Below are positions 26,290 through 35,092 of a stretch of 64,000 nucleotides of DNA, in pieces; the stretch's first letter is position 1; each line of letters begins with the position of its first letter. Below the pieces are notes generated by a model. It was not told where the DNA came from, did no database searches, and saw only the letters and a program-made list of their open reading frames with translations. The translations under genes were made by a program, and so were the position numbers. Source of the DNA: Armatimonadota bacterium (GTDB lineage Bacteria; Armatimonadota; Fimbriimonadia; Fimbriimonadales; Fimbriimonadaceae); assembly GCA_037138755.1 (NCBI GenBank), contig JBAXHT010000001.1:839805-903804 (forward strand). The letters run 5' to 3'.

Positions 26290-26937
26290 ATGCCCTACAA
26301 AAACCGAGTTGACCCATTCAAGCTCCTCCACGCTGTTCCACAGCGTGGAGCGTGGTTTGGCAACCGGGGATGTATTCATGATCGTCATGGGAACATTAGG
26401 TGGCTTCAGCGGACAGACCGTTGGATTATCTGCGAGCTTTCGTTTAAGAATCGCCGGCGCCCGCTTTTGCAACCTGGCAAGTACACTGAGCTTTTCTTTA
26501 TGGACGAGGCAACTGCTCTCGCCGCTGGGCACCGACCTTGCATGGAATGTCGTCGCCCGGCGGCCAAGGAGTTCCTTGGATTGGCTGGGTTCAAAACGGT
26601 CGCGGCTTTGGATGCGCAACTGAGTTCAGAGCGACTGCTTGATGGCCCGGTTGTGCTCGATCCTTTGTCGCTTCCTAATGGGGTGATGGTTGGCTGGCTG
26701 TTTACTGCCTACCTGGTCTTCGAAGGCGGACTTTATCGTTGGAGTTTTGATGGGTACCAGCGGGTGGAGTCGATTCAGCAGGATGTTGAGACTTTCGTGA
26801 TTCCCAACTCGAAGGGTCTCAGCCAACGGGGGACCATGTTTTCTGACGAGCAAATCAGGCTCATCACACCCCGGACTACGGTCGAAGCATTGCGCCGGGG
26901 CTATCCGGTTCAACTCGCTCTGGGAAGAGCTGCCTGA
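26290..26937 (+). CDS. Conserved hypothetical protein with Ada-like CxxC
   Basis: 215 residues, soluble. The segment GKYTELFFMDEATALAAGHRPCMECRR (here in parts: His81, Cys84, Cys87) resembles the zinc-binding motif of Ada and related small domains. The conserved N-terminus (NRVDPFKLLHAVPQRGAWFGNRG) and C-terminus (LITPRTTVEALRRGYP) match an uncharacterised family I recall from other bacteria. Its 3' end overlaps the end of the minus-strand gene at 26876 by 62 bases. Function unknown. Confidence 0.72.
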   Translation: MPYKNRVDPFKLLHAVPQRGAWFGNRGCIHDRHGNIRWLQRTDRWIICELSFKNRRRPLLQPGKYTELFFMDEATALAAGHRPCMECRRPAAKEFLGLAGFKTVAALDAQLSSERLLDGPVVLDPLSLPNGVMVGWLFTAYLVFEGGLYRWSFDGYQRVESIQQDVETFVIPNSKGLSQRGTMFSDEQIRLITPRTTVEALRRGYPVQLALGRAA

Positions 26938-27646
26938 TGGACCAACCGCGTTCTCGAAGATATTCTGCGAAGGACGTCTGGTCTGCGAGAGGTTGCCAAG
27001 CGCGCTTAAACGTCGGAGCGTCTTCCCAAAACTCGCTCCACATCTGAGCGAGCTCGGCAGACACTGCCTCGCGAACCCGAAACTCTCGCTCGTCATGAAC
27101 AGAAACTGACGCGCAGTCAACAACGATGAATGGCCCCACCGACAGTTTGCCCCCTCTTCGTCCAGAGACATCTACCTCAGCAATCCACTGAAGTCTTCCG
27201 TCCTGCCTGAAGAACCAATCGCGGTACAGGTAATCATGACCTGATGGCTTCTCATAGCGATAGAATCGGACGACACCGTCTGCCCTTGCGGCAAGAGTCG
27301 TTTGGTAGACAACGTCGTGGAAGGTTATCAGGACATGATTCTGGATTTCAGGAATGTCTACGCCAGCCAGAGTCGCCACCTGCTCCAAAAACTCGTCAAG
27401 CCAAAGATCTCCCAGCGTGACAGAGAACTCTTGATCAGCACGCTCGAAACCCAACAGATAAGCGTCATGAAGCATCCCGTAGAAGTACTGAGCGATGCCT
27501 TCCAATCCTACTACCGGATTCTCCTTCAGTGCGTGGTAAGTGTTGTCACGCTTTTCCTGAGTTTCCCAATCCTGGTTCGTCGAATACACATGCGACCCCA
27601 GGTCCTGCATGTGCTTCACGTCCTTCAACCAGCTCCGGTAGCTCAC
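26876..27646 (-). CDS. Unknown 256-residue protein coupled to the helicase
   Basis: Not recognised. I place the start at GTG 27646, which overlaps the helicase stop (GTGA); the longer ORF to 27757 begins inside the helicase and was rejected. The protein is soluble and aromatic-rich with phrases such as YFYGMLHDAYLLGFERAD, LEQVATLAGVDIPEIQNH, HDYLYRDWFFRQDG and MWSEFWEDAPTFKRAW. No nuclease or ATPase motif is convincing. Translational coupling to an MrfA-like helicase suggests a partner, by analogy with the helicase-nuclease pair mrfA-mrfB, but it does not look like MrfB. The gene's 3' end overlaps the convergent gene by 62 bases. Confidence 0.65.
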   Translation of the reverse strand: MSYRSWLKDVKHMQDLGSHVYSTNQDWETQEKRDNTYHALKENPVVGLEGIAQYFYGMLHDAYLLGFERADQEFSVTLGDLWLDEFLEQVATLAGVDIPEIQNHVLITFHDVVYQTTLAARADGVVRFYRYEKPSGHDYLYRDWFFRQDGRLQWIAEVDVSGRRGGKLSVGPFIVVDCASVSVHDEREFRVREAVSAELAQMWSEFWEDAPTFKRAWQPLADQTSFAEYLRERGWSIRQLFPERVEPDSPGAMLRP

Positions 27647-29835
27647 AAGCTCAGCCTCCGCAAGAGCGACACTGCCTCGGTCTTGTCCAACTGCTCGTTT
27701 CCTACCTCGCATCCTGCCAGGAGCAAGCAGCTTGGGCAGCCCGACTCGCACGGGCAATTCTTGACTTGTTCATACGCCGCGTGCACGAGTTCTTCGGCCC
27801 TTTGGAAAAGAAGCTCTGCGATTCCTACGCCTCCTGGAGTGCGGTCGAAGAGGAAGATGGCGGGATTTCCGGTGTCGACGAAGTGGGTGAACCACGCCGA
27901 GCCGATATCACCTCGGTCGCATCCGGCGAAGAGCGGTGCGAGCGCGAGAATGGCGTGTTCGGCACCGTGAAGTCCGGCAATCTGTTGATTCAGGGTCTCA
28001 TCGAGATCGAGCGATGGGAGGTCAATACGCAGACAAACGGTGTCAAAAGACACCTCGGGTAGATCGAGGTTAACAACGTCTAGGACAGTGTCACCATCAA
28101 ATGACTTCTTTGCATAGGCAACTACTAAATCTGTTACGGTGCATCCAGACAGATGGAAAGCAGCTTTGGATTGAACTGCAGATCTTGGAACTAACATCGA
28201 CTGAATTCTTGCTTGAGAGTAGTAACTGCCACTAAATCGAACCAGTTCTGCATTTTTGGTCGCTAGGTTGAGCTCGGTGACTTCAAATGGCTCGCCTCGA
28301 TGGAGGTAAATCGCACCAGTATGAGCCTGAGACAAGGCTCGCTCGTATTCCATCGAGCCGATTTCTTCCTGGCCTACCCGCAGAGTAACGGAATCCCGTC
28401 CGGCTCCACGAATGTTGACTTTGAGTGCTGGCGGATCGTAGGCCGGATAGTAGAAGTGTCCCCCTGAGAAGGTCAGCTCGCCAGCTCGATCCATTTCTTC
28501 GGCAACATCCAAAGCACCTTCAACAAACTCCGATAACTCAGACGGTGAAATCGGTCGTTCATGCGCTGCGCAGAGTAGCTGTGCGGATAAAACAGCTCGA
28601 TTCGATGGCTGAATCGAAACACTCTCTGATCTCGAGTCCAAGATTCGCCCGGGATGTGAAAGCAGATACTGCTCTAGCGGGTTATCGCCCGCAACGTAGA
28701 TTGCCAGGCCATCACGGTCTCCGCGTCCTGCGCGTCCTGCTTGTTGCCAAAAGCTGGCCACAGAGCCGGGGTATCCGTTCAGAACCACGGCGTCGAGCGA
28801 GCCGATGTCGATTCCGAGCTCGAGCGCATTCGTCGCTGAAAGCCCTTTCAAGCGACCCTTCAAAAGATCTTGCTCAATCTGGTGCCGCTCCTTGGCTGTG
28901 TAGCCTGCGCGGTAGCTTTCTACTTGGCTAGCAAGCGACTCAGGCAGCCGCTTCCGCGTATACCGAAGCACCAGTTCTGTCGCCACCCGCGACCTGTTGA
29001 ATGCCAGGGTAGAGACCCCGGTTTCCACAAAAGAAGATACCACCTCCGAAGTTGTAATGTTCGTACTCAGCCGCTCCCCCGAGGGAAGCTGCGGAGGATT
29101 CAAAAAGATGACGGATCTCTTTCCTGAAGGCGATCCGTCCTGATCCACCACCAGCGGTGAACGACCGCAGAGCCGCTCAAAGAGCTCTTCCGGATTTCCA
29201 ATCGTCGCCGATCCGGCGATAATCTGGGGTCTGTTGTGGTGCATCGCGCATAGCCGTAGCAGCCGACGCAGTATCAGGGCGACGTGGGAACCAAACACGC
29301 CGCGGTAGGCGTGAAGCTCATCAATCGCAATAACGCGCAGCGCCTTTAAGAACTTAGTCCAATGCGCGTGAGTGGGCAATATCCCCGTGTGGAGCATATC
29401 GGGATTTGTCAGAACAATATGAGAGAGGTTTCTGATCGACGATCGGTGAGATTTCGGGGTGTCGCCATCGTAGGTCGAAACTCGAATCCCGAGATCGAGG
29501 CTCATCTTGGTCAGCCGCGCTGCCTGGTCTTGAGCGAGAGCTTTCGTTGGGTAGATAAACAGTGCCCGGGCAAGAGGCTCCTCCATACAAGCTGCAAGCG
29601 CAGGCACTTGAAAGCAGAGTGACTTCCCTGAGTTCGTGCCGGTCACGACCAGTACATCGCGACCTTTGCGAGCCGCCGATACCGCCTCGGCTTGGTGCGA
29701 GAACGGTCTGTTGGGCAACGTGGCTAGAAGCCGGGGATCAAGCCGAGACCACTCGCCAAACACCGCTGTCCGAGCGGGAACTTCATGCGTGAAGACGATC
29801 TGATCGGATAGAACCTCGTGCTCAAACGGAGTCAT
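27643..29835 (-). CDS. DEAD/DEAH helicase with C-terminal Zn domain (MrfA/YprA-like)
   Basis: 730 residues. Walker A TGTNSGKS (65-72), the DELH box (AIDELHAY), a helicase-C motif QQAGRAGRGDRDG and the C-terminal DUF1998-type zinc ligands in CPCESGCPSCLL. This layout is that of the YprA/MrfA family, 3'-5' helicases that act in repair of mitomycin-type damage in Bacillus subtilis. Its usual partner there is the MrfB nuclease. Here the next gene encodes an unrelated protein. Its start overlaps the end of tatC by 14 bases. Confidence 0.9.
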   Translation of the reverse strand: MTPFEHEVLSDQIVFTHEVPARTAVFGEWSRLDPRLLATLPNRPFSHQAEAVSAARKGRDVLVVTGTNSGKSLCFQVPALAACMEEPLARALFIYPTKALAQDQAARLTKMSLDLGIRVSTYDGDTPKSHRSSIRNLSHIVLTNPDMLHTGILPTHAHWTKFLKALRVIAIDELHAYRGVFGSHVALILRRLLRLCAMHHNRPQIIAGSATIGNPEELFERLCGRSPLVVDQDGSPSGKRSVIFLNPPQLPSGERLSTNITTSEVVSSFVETGVSTLAFNRSRVATELVLRYTRKRLPESLASQVESYRAGYTAKERHQIEQDLLKGRLKGLSATNALELGIDIGSLDAVVLNGYPGSVASFWQQAGRAGRGDRDGLAIYVAGDNPLEQYLLSHPGRILDSRSESVSIQPSNRAVLSAQLLCAAHERPISPSELSEFVEGALDVAEEMDRAGELTFSGGHFYYPAYDPPALKVNIRGAGRDSVTLRVGQEEIGSMEYERALSQAHTGAIYLHRGEPFEVTELNLATKNAELVRFSGSYYSQARIQSMLVPRSAVQSKAAFHLSGCTVTDLVVAYAKKSFDGDTVLDVVNLDLPEVSFDTVCLRIDLPSLDLDETLNQQIAGLHGAEHAILALAPLFAGCDRGDIGSAWFTHFVDTGNPAIFLFDRTPGGVGIAELLFQRAEELVHAAYEQVKNCPCESGCPSCLLLAGCEVGNEQLDKTEAVSLLRRLSL

Positions 29836-30667
29836 TGCCCGCCGGAAGCTCCTCGGGTTCGGACCAAAGGAACGCCTCTGGTGGACGGCCCTTCTGAGTG
29901 AACTTCACTGCGTAAACGCTGATTGCAAACAGCCCTGTCATTGGGATCGCAATCGCGAGCATCGAAATAGGATCGTTGGACGGCGTGATCGCACCCGCTA
30001 GGAAAAAGATTGCAACTGCGGCATGTCGCCAGTACTTAATCAGAGTCTGAGCGGAAAGCAAGTTAAGGGCACCAAGGACATAGACGACCAGAGGGAGCTG
30101 GAAGCCGATACCGAAGGCAAGCAAGGACTTGAGCGAAAGCATCGCCATTGAACCTGCTTCCTGTTTGATATCCACACCGGGGAAGTAGTCGATGTAGGAA
30201 GCAAACCACTTGAACGCCTCTGGAAGAATCATCCAACAGAAGAACGCGCCGAGAACAAACAGGAATCCTGAGACTGGAGCGAGTCTTTTGAACGGCTTTT
30301 GTTCGGCAGGTTTTAATCCGGGCGCAATGAAGCCCCATAGTTCCACAACAATGAACGGAAGCGCGATGATCAGTCCGACGTATGCCGACACCTTGAAGAC
30401 CAAGAAGAATGCATCCGGCATGTGCAGGATGATTTCTTCGTACTTCTTGCCTCTTGGAATCAGCTGCTTGTTGACAGCGGTTGCTGCTCGGTCTGTGAGC
30501 AAATTAAAAACGATAGGGAACTGGAACCAACCAATCGCGAATCCTGCGAGGCAGTAGCCTAACGAGCGGATGATCCGCTTACGCAGTTCTTCAAGATGAC
30601 CAACCAGGGAAAGCCGAAACTCCTCAGGATCGTGATCCGAGGAGTTCCAGTTTGGACGCTTGAGCAT
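29822..30667 (-). CDS. tatC: Twin-arginine translocase subunit TatC
   Basis: 281 residues with six membrane spans. The N-terminal cytoplasmic motif GHLEELRKRIIRSL and Glu in the first periplasmic region fit TatC, the receptor for RR signal peptides of folded exports. tatA/tatB genes are not in the window. It lies 3 bases after the stop of a secreted Gly/Pro-rich protein gene and is followed by the helicase gene (14-base overlap), so tatC is probably co-transcribed with unrelated neighbours. Confidence 0.95.
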   Translation of the reverse strand: MLKRPNWNSSDHDPEEFRLSLVGHLEELRKRIIRSLGYCLAGFAIGWFQFPIVFNLLTDRAATAVNKQLIPRGKKYEEIILHMPDAFFLVFKVSAYVGLIIALPFIVVELWGFIAPGLKPAEQKPFKRLAPVSGFLFVLGAFFCWMILPEAFKWFASYIDYFPGVDIKQEAGSMAMLSLKSLLAFGIGFQLPLVVYVLGALNLLSAQTLIKYWRHAAVAIFFLAGAITPSNDPISMLAIAIPMTGLFAISVYAVKFTQKGRPPEAFLWSEPEELPAGNDSV

Positions 30668-30670
30668 CCT

Positions 30671-32131
30671 TTATTTTTCCAGCGTGAAGATGTATTGAGA
30701 TCGGATTCGGACGAAGCTCATTTGAGCAGCACCGTCGCCACCAGGTCCACCTGCGAATGGACCGGCTCCTCCAGGAGGAGGTCCACCTTGGGGGCCTCGA
30801 CCACCGGCAGGTGGTCCACCACCTGCTGGGGGACGTCCGCCTCGTTGCTGCCTGAGCGAGTCAGGCCGACCCTTTGTCATGGAGAAGTCAGCTGGACCCT
30901 TTGCCCCCGCCCGACCGCCTCCACCACCTGGGGGTGCACCGCCGGCTGGCGCGCCACCTCCACCTGCGGTGAATCCAAAGTCACCTTTTCCTTCGGTGGT
31001 GATGTCTCGGTAATACTGAACAATCTTCTTGGTATCGAGCGCGAACCAGATCGTCTCTTGAACGGAAATCTTACGATCGGCGATGTCCTGGAACTGTGAG
31101 CCTACTTTGGCCTTTACCGGACTTCCTGCCGCAATCGAGTTCTTGATTACAGCGCACGGATGTCCCTGTTCCCATTCCACTCCGACAAACTCGCCGCGCG
31201 CAACCGAAGTGTTGACAACTGTGTTGACCTCGCTCTTTTTGTTGAGGTCGAGTGCGCCCTGTTGGAATGCAGCTTGCCAAGTGTCTCCTGGACGAACGTT
31301 CTTCGAAGGAAGCACGGGAAGTGGGAAGGAGGCGTAGAGCCCGAGCCGATTTCCAGCACCAACATTGCCCTCAAAGCCAAAGTAGTCTGGAACTGATCCA
31401 AAAACTTCTCGTCCGGTCGAGGTAATTCTCATGTAGATCGGAGCCATGTTTTCCGGATAGAACTTCTTTGGACCAGTTGCTCCAGTCGTCGTTAGCATGG
31501 CGTATTCGCGATTGTTGACTCCCTTGTCCGCGAGGACTTGTAGGCGCATCAGACCTTCGCCGTTGGAGTAGGCGTTATCGCAGGCATATAACAACCGGAT
31601 GGCTTCTCCATCCTCAGAAATCTGGAAAGGTCGGTCTCCACTCTTCTTTTGGTCATTTTCGCTGATCACGTTGACGACTTGACGTTGCTCAAGACGATAG
31701 ATCGATTCCGTGCCAGGATTGAAGGCATAGCGAAGACTGATTCCACCTTCGGGAACTTCAATGCTTGACTTGTTTGCAACGACGATGTCTACGGAGCTTG
31801 TATCAACGATTCGAGGTTGGCTACTATAATCGACGTATAGCTTGAGTTCGAGCTTGTGCGAGCCGTCGGCGATGTCCTTGGTGTTCAGGGGGTACTCAAG
31901 GTATTTGCCATCCTTCGATGGCTTGGGGGTCATGGCCTCAACGAAGTTGCCGTCGAGAAACACGCCAACGTAGCCAGTCCCTTCGGGAACGCTGCTCTTG
32001 GGCATCAAGACTTTGATCGTCTCGCGAACCTTTGACCCGTCGAACGGGCGAACGATGGTGAAGGAGCTTTGGCCAAATGCCAAAACTGATGCTCCACCAA
32101 AAATGATGCTCCAAACTGCTCGTTTCATCAC
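30671..32131 (-). CDS. Secreted protein with Gly/Pro-rich C-terminal region
   Basis: 486 residues, signal peptide MMKRAVWSIIFGGASVLAFGQ. An Ig-like N-terminal domain (FTIVRPFDGSKVRETIKVLM, about 24-120) is followed by a beta-rich middle, then a Gly/Pro/Ala/Arg-rich low-complexity segment (about residues 385-470) and a short ordered end (MSFVRIRSQYIFTLEK). The middle contains AGGGGAP and similar repeats. The first gene of the tatC-helicase operon. Function not recognised; it may be a surface or matrix protein. Confidence 0.7.
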   Translation of the reverse strand: MMKRAVWSIIFGGASVLAFGQSSFTIVRPFDGSKVRETIKVLMPKSSVPEGTGYVGVFLDGNFVEAMTPKPSKDGKYLEYPLNTKDIADGSHKLELKLYVDYSSQPRIVDTSSVDIVVANKSSIEVPEGGISLRYAFNPGTESIYRLEQRQVVNVISENDQKKSGDRPFQISEDGEAIRLLYACDNAYSNGEGLMRLQVLADKGVNNREYAMLTTTGATGPKKFYPENMAPIYMRITSTGREVFGSVPDYFGFEGNVGAGNRLGLYASFPLPVLPSKNVRPGDTWQAAFQQGALDLNKKSEVNTVVNTSVARGEFVGVEWEQGHPCAVIKNSIAAGSPVKAKVGSQFQDIADRKISVQETIWFALDTKKIVQYYRDITTEGKGDFGFTAGGGGAPAGGAPPGGGGGRAGAKGPADFSMTKGRPDSLRQQRGGRPPAGGGPPAGGRGPQGGPPPGGAGPFAGGPGGDGAAQMSFVRIRSQYIFTLEK

Positions 32132-32232
32132 GTCTCTACTTAATCTCCAACCCTAATTTACGAGTATGACGCCCTATTCTAACGGGAAGTCACGTTTTCG
32201 CGCAAGTTTCTTGGCGGTAGTTCATAATTTTT

Positions 32233-34461
32233 ATGCCCATGACCACCGCGTTCGACCTGGCATCCCTTAATCCCGAGCAGTACGAGGCGGTTGTCCATCC
32301 CGGCGGGCCATTGCTTATCTTCGCTGGGGCAGGTTCCGGTAAGACACGAGTTATCACGTATCGGATTGCGCGGCTGATCGAGGAGGGCGTCCCTGCGCAG
32401 TGCATCCTGGCGGTCACCTTTACTAATAAGGCCGCCAAAGAGATGGTAGAGCGCATTACTCCTTTGGTAGGGGAGCGCTCCAAGGGGCTGTGGATCGGGA
32501 CCTTCCACTCGCTCTGCGCCCGAATCCTACGAATCGACGGATCCGCGATCGGAATCGATCGAAACTTCGTCATCTACGACGACGGCGACCAACTCTCGAT
32601 CATCAAAGATATCTTTAAGAAGAAGAACATCGACGACAAGTCGATCCAGCCGAGGGCGGTGCTCAACGAGATTTCAAGAGCCAAAGAAAAGTTGCTCAGC
32701 CCCGAACAGTACAAAGAACGTGCCGCAGGCTTCTTCGAGCAAATTGTCTGCGATATCTACAAGTCTTACAACGAAGCCTTGCAAAGAGCAAACGCTCTCG
32801 ACTTCGACGATATCCTTTATTATGTCAATCGCCTTCTGGAACAACGTGCAGAAGTTCGCGAGAAGTATCAACGGCGATTCCAGCATGTGATGGTGGATGA
32901 GTACCAAGACGTCAACCTTGCCCAATACAACATCGTCCACATTATGGCGGGGCACCACCGAAACGTCGTCGTCGTTGGTGACGACGACCAGTCAATCTAT
33001 GGTTGGCGCGGAGCCGACGTCAGCCTCATTCTCAAGTTCGGCAGCGACTATCCTGACGCCAAAATCGTCAAGCTTGAACGCAACTACCGTTCGACCCAAA
33101 ACATCCTAACCGGCGCCAACGAGGTCATCAAGAAGAACAAATCCCGGGCTAGCAAGGAGCTGTGGACCGAAAACGGCACCGGAGCACCGATCACCCTCAC
33201 CATGTCCGGCACCGAGCAAGACGAGGCGATGAATATCGCCTCCGACGTCCTCCGAGACGTGCGTCTCGGCCGCCGCGAGTTCCGAGACTTCGCCATCCTC
33301 TACCGAACGAACGCCCAAAGCCGCGTGGTTGAAGAAGCTTTTCTCACCAATCGTATCCCCCACATGCTGATCGGTGGACAGCGGTTCTACGAACGAAAAG
33401 AGATCAAGGATATGATCTCCTACCTAAGACTTGTCTATAACACCCGCGACGACGTCAGCTTCCGGCGGGTCATCAACACGCCGACAAGAGGCATCGGAAA
33501 CTCGGCCATCCAAGCGATGGAGCAGTATGCCGCAGTCAATCAGTGCTCGCTGTTCATGGCTTCGCAAGATCAAGGCGTACAGTCGATGCTCCAGAAGAAG
33601 GCTGCGTCCTCGGTTCGAGTCTTTTCTGATGCCATCGAGGAAGCTGTGCAGATGATGGAGCAAGGGCCGGTAACACCGGTTCTCCGGCTCCTGATGAGCC
33701 GATCTGGCTATCTTGACGCGCTCAAAGCTGAACATTCCGAAGAAGCTATTGGGCGCCTGGAAAACCTCCAAGAACTGCTCAATGTCACTTCGCAGTTCGA
33801 CGAGACTGCTGAGGAGGTTAACCTAGGCATGTTCCTCGAAAGCGTCTCACTGGTCGCAGATATCGATAACTTGGTTGATAGCTCGAACGCAGTCACTCTG
33901 ATGACCCTTCACAGTGCCAAGGGCCTCGAATTTCCCGTGGTCTTCCTCGCCGGACTAGAGGAAGGCGTGTTCCCCCACTCCCGTTCGCTCTACTCGGATT
34001 CTGAACTGGAAGAGGAACGTCGCTTATGCTACGTCGGCATGACCCGAGCCCGCGAAGAATTACACCTGTCGCACGCCCACAGAAGGTCACTCTACGGAAT
34101 GCCCAATTTCAATGCGCGTTCGCGCTTCATCGACGACATCCCCGCCGACATCCTCGACCTTCGCGGCGACGCCGCACCTGGTGGCTACGGCGGAAACTTC
34201 GAGCGTCCCTCCCGAACCGTTACCCCGACCCGCTCTGGTGGCTACATCGTCAACGATCCTCCCAAGCCCGCTCCGAACTTCGCGGCCAAAGCCCCGTTCC
34301 AAGTCGGCGACCGCGTGCGTCATGCTAAGTTCGGCGTCGGAGTCACCATAGCCTGCAACCCAATCAAAGACGACTTTGAGGTCACGGTTGCCTTTCCGGG
34401 CGTCACGGGAATCAAAAAGCTCGTTCAGAAGCTGGCAAAATTGGAGAAGGTCGAAGCATGA
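32233..34461 (+). CDS. pcrA: ATP-dependent DNA helicase PcrA/UvrD
   Basis: Superfamily 1A 3'-5' helicase, 742 residues. GAGSGKTRVITYRI (Walker A), DEYQDVN (motif II), YRTNAQSR (motif IV), HSAKGLEFPVVFLAGLEEG (V) and YVGMTRARE (VI) are intact. A C-terminal Tudor-like module (QVGDRVRHAKFGVGVT) matches the PcrA domain that binds RNA polymerase. It works in nucleotide excision repair and replication restart. ATG 32239 is an alternative start; CATAAT sits 4 bases before 32233. It overlaps the next lipoprotein gene by ATGA. Confidence 0.96.
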   Translation: MPMTTAFDLASLNPEQYEAVVHPGGPLLIFAGAGSGKTRVITYRIARLIEEGVPAQCILAVTFTNKAAKEMVERITPLVGERSKGLWIGTFHSLCARILRIDGSAIGIDRNFVIYDDGDQLSIIKDIFKKKNIDDKSIQPRAVLNEISRAKEKLLSPEQYKERAAGFFEQIVCDIYKSYNEALQRANALDFDDILYYVNRLLEQRAEVREKYQRRFQHVMVDEYQDVNLAQYNIVHIMAGHHRNVVVVGDDDQSIYGWRGADVSLILKFGSDYPDAKIVKLERNYRSTQNILTGANEVIKKNKSRASKELWTENGTGAPITLTMSGTEQDEAMNIASDVLRDVRLGRREFRDFAILYRTNAQSRVVEEAFLTNRIPHMLIGGQRFYERKEIKDMISYLRLVYNTRDDVSFRRVINTPTRGIGNSAIQAMEQYAAVNQCSLFMASQDQGVQSMLQKKAASSVRVFSDAIEEAVQMMEQGPVTPVLRLLMSRSGYLDALKAEHSEEAIGRLENLQELLNVTSQFDETAEEVNLGMFLESVSLVADIDNLVDSSNAVTLMTLHSAKGLEFPVVFLAGLEEGVFPHSRSLYSDSELEEERRLCYVGMTRAREELHLSHAHRRSLYGMPNFNARSRFIDDIPADILDLRGDAAPGGYGGNFERPSRTVTPTRSGGYIVNDPPKPAPNFAAKAPFQVGDRVRHAKFGVGVTIACNPIKDDFEVTVAFPGVTGIKKLVQKLAKLEKVEA

Positions 34462-35051
34462 AACAGCTGTTTCTAATCCTCCCCGTCTTTGTGGTAGTCG
34501 GCTGCAGTGGTGGCGATTCAAGCCAATTCATGCCACTCGCCAAGGGTAAAGAGTGGGGATATGAGGTCCGCGCCGGGTTCCAGCGCAACATCTCGACCCT
34601 GCGGGTCGTCGAACCGAGCGCGGTTGGTTCGGTCAAAGGCTGGCGGCTCGTCGGCTCTCTGGGCGAGTCAAGGATGGCGTGGAAGGATTCTAAACTCGTT
34701 GTCTCGGAGTTTTCTAACTGCCGATTCTCGGTACCCGTTCCGATTCTGGATACCGCCAAGATTCCAGCGAAGAGCAAGAGCCAGGGGGATGCATTCAGCC
34801 AGGCTCACACGTGGAAAGGAAAGATGGAAAGCTTTGGGGTAATCCGACCTTGTGGAGCGACTCTCCGACAAAGACAGACCAAGCTTGAAGGGAACAAGGC
34901 TGACCTCGTCCAGACCATCCTCGAACTCTCGGTCGGCGGGGCGACGATGGAGATCCGTACCTGGTTCGAGCGCGGAAAGGGGATCGTCAAGCAAGAGCAG
35001 CGCACGAACGGCAACCTGGTCGTCGCAATGGACCTCCTCAAATACGAATAG
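34458..35051 (+). CDS. Hypothetical lipoprotein
   Basis: 197 residues with a lipobox (MKQLFLILPVFVVVGC, Cys16). The mature protein is beta-rich and not recognised. It overlaps pcrA by ATGA and is thus in the same transcript. A hairpin follows within its stop codon region. The function, perhaps an envelope sensor, is not supported by sequence. Confidence 0.6.
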   Translation: MKQLFLILPVFVVVGCSGGDSSQFMPLAKGKEWGYEVRAGFQRNISTLRVVEPSAVGSVKGWRLVGSLGESRMAWKDSKLVVSEFSNCRFSVPVPILDTAKIPAKSKSQGDAFSQAHTWKGKMESFGVIRPCGATLRQRQTKLEGNKADLVQTILELSVGGATMEIRTWFERGKGIVKQEQRTNGNLVVAMDLLKYE

Positions 35052-35078
35052 CCCTCTGACGTTTGTCAAAGGGCTATT
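35047..35078. terminator. Hairpin between convergent lipoprotein and PEP-CTERM genes
   Basis: AATAGCCCT and AGGGCTATT pair, with an inner TGAC-GTTT-GTCA stem. The + strand stop codon is inside it. No T-tract follows on the + strand, so termination may be weak. Confidence 0.55.
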
Positions 35079-35092
35079 GAGAGGGGTGGTGC

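Noticed and set aside
28425-28931. A 168-codon + strand frame inside the helicase gene
   Set aside because: Antisense shadow; Arg/Ser-rich, no domain, and the minus-strand frame is a clear helicase.
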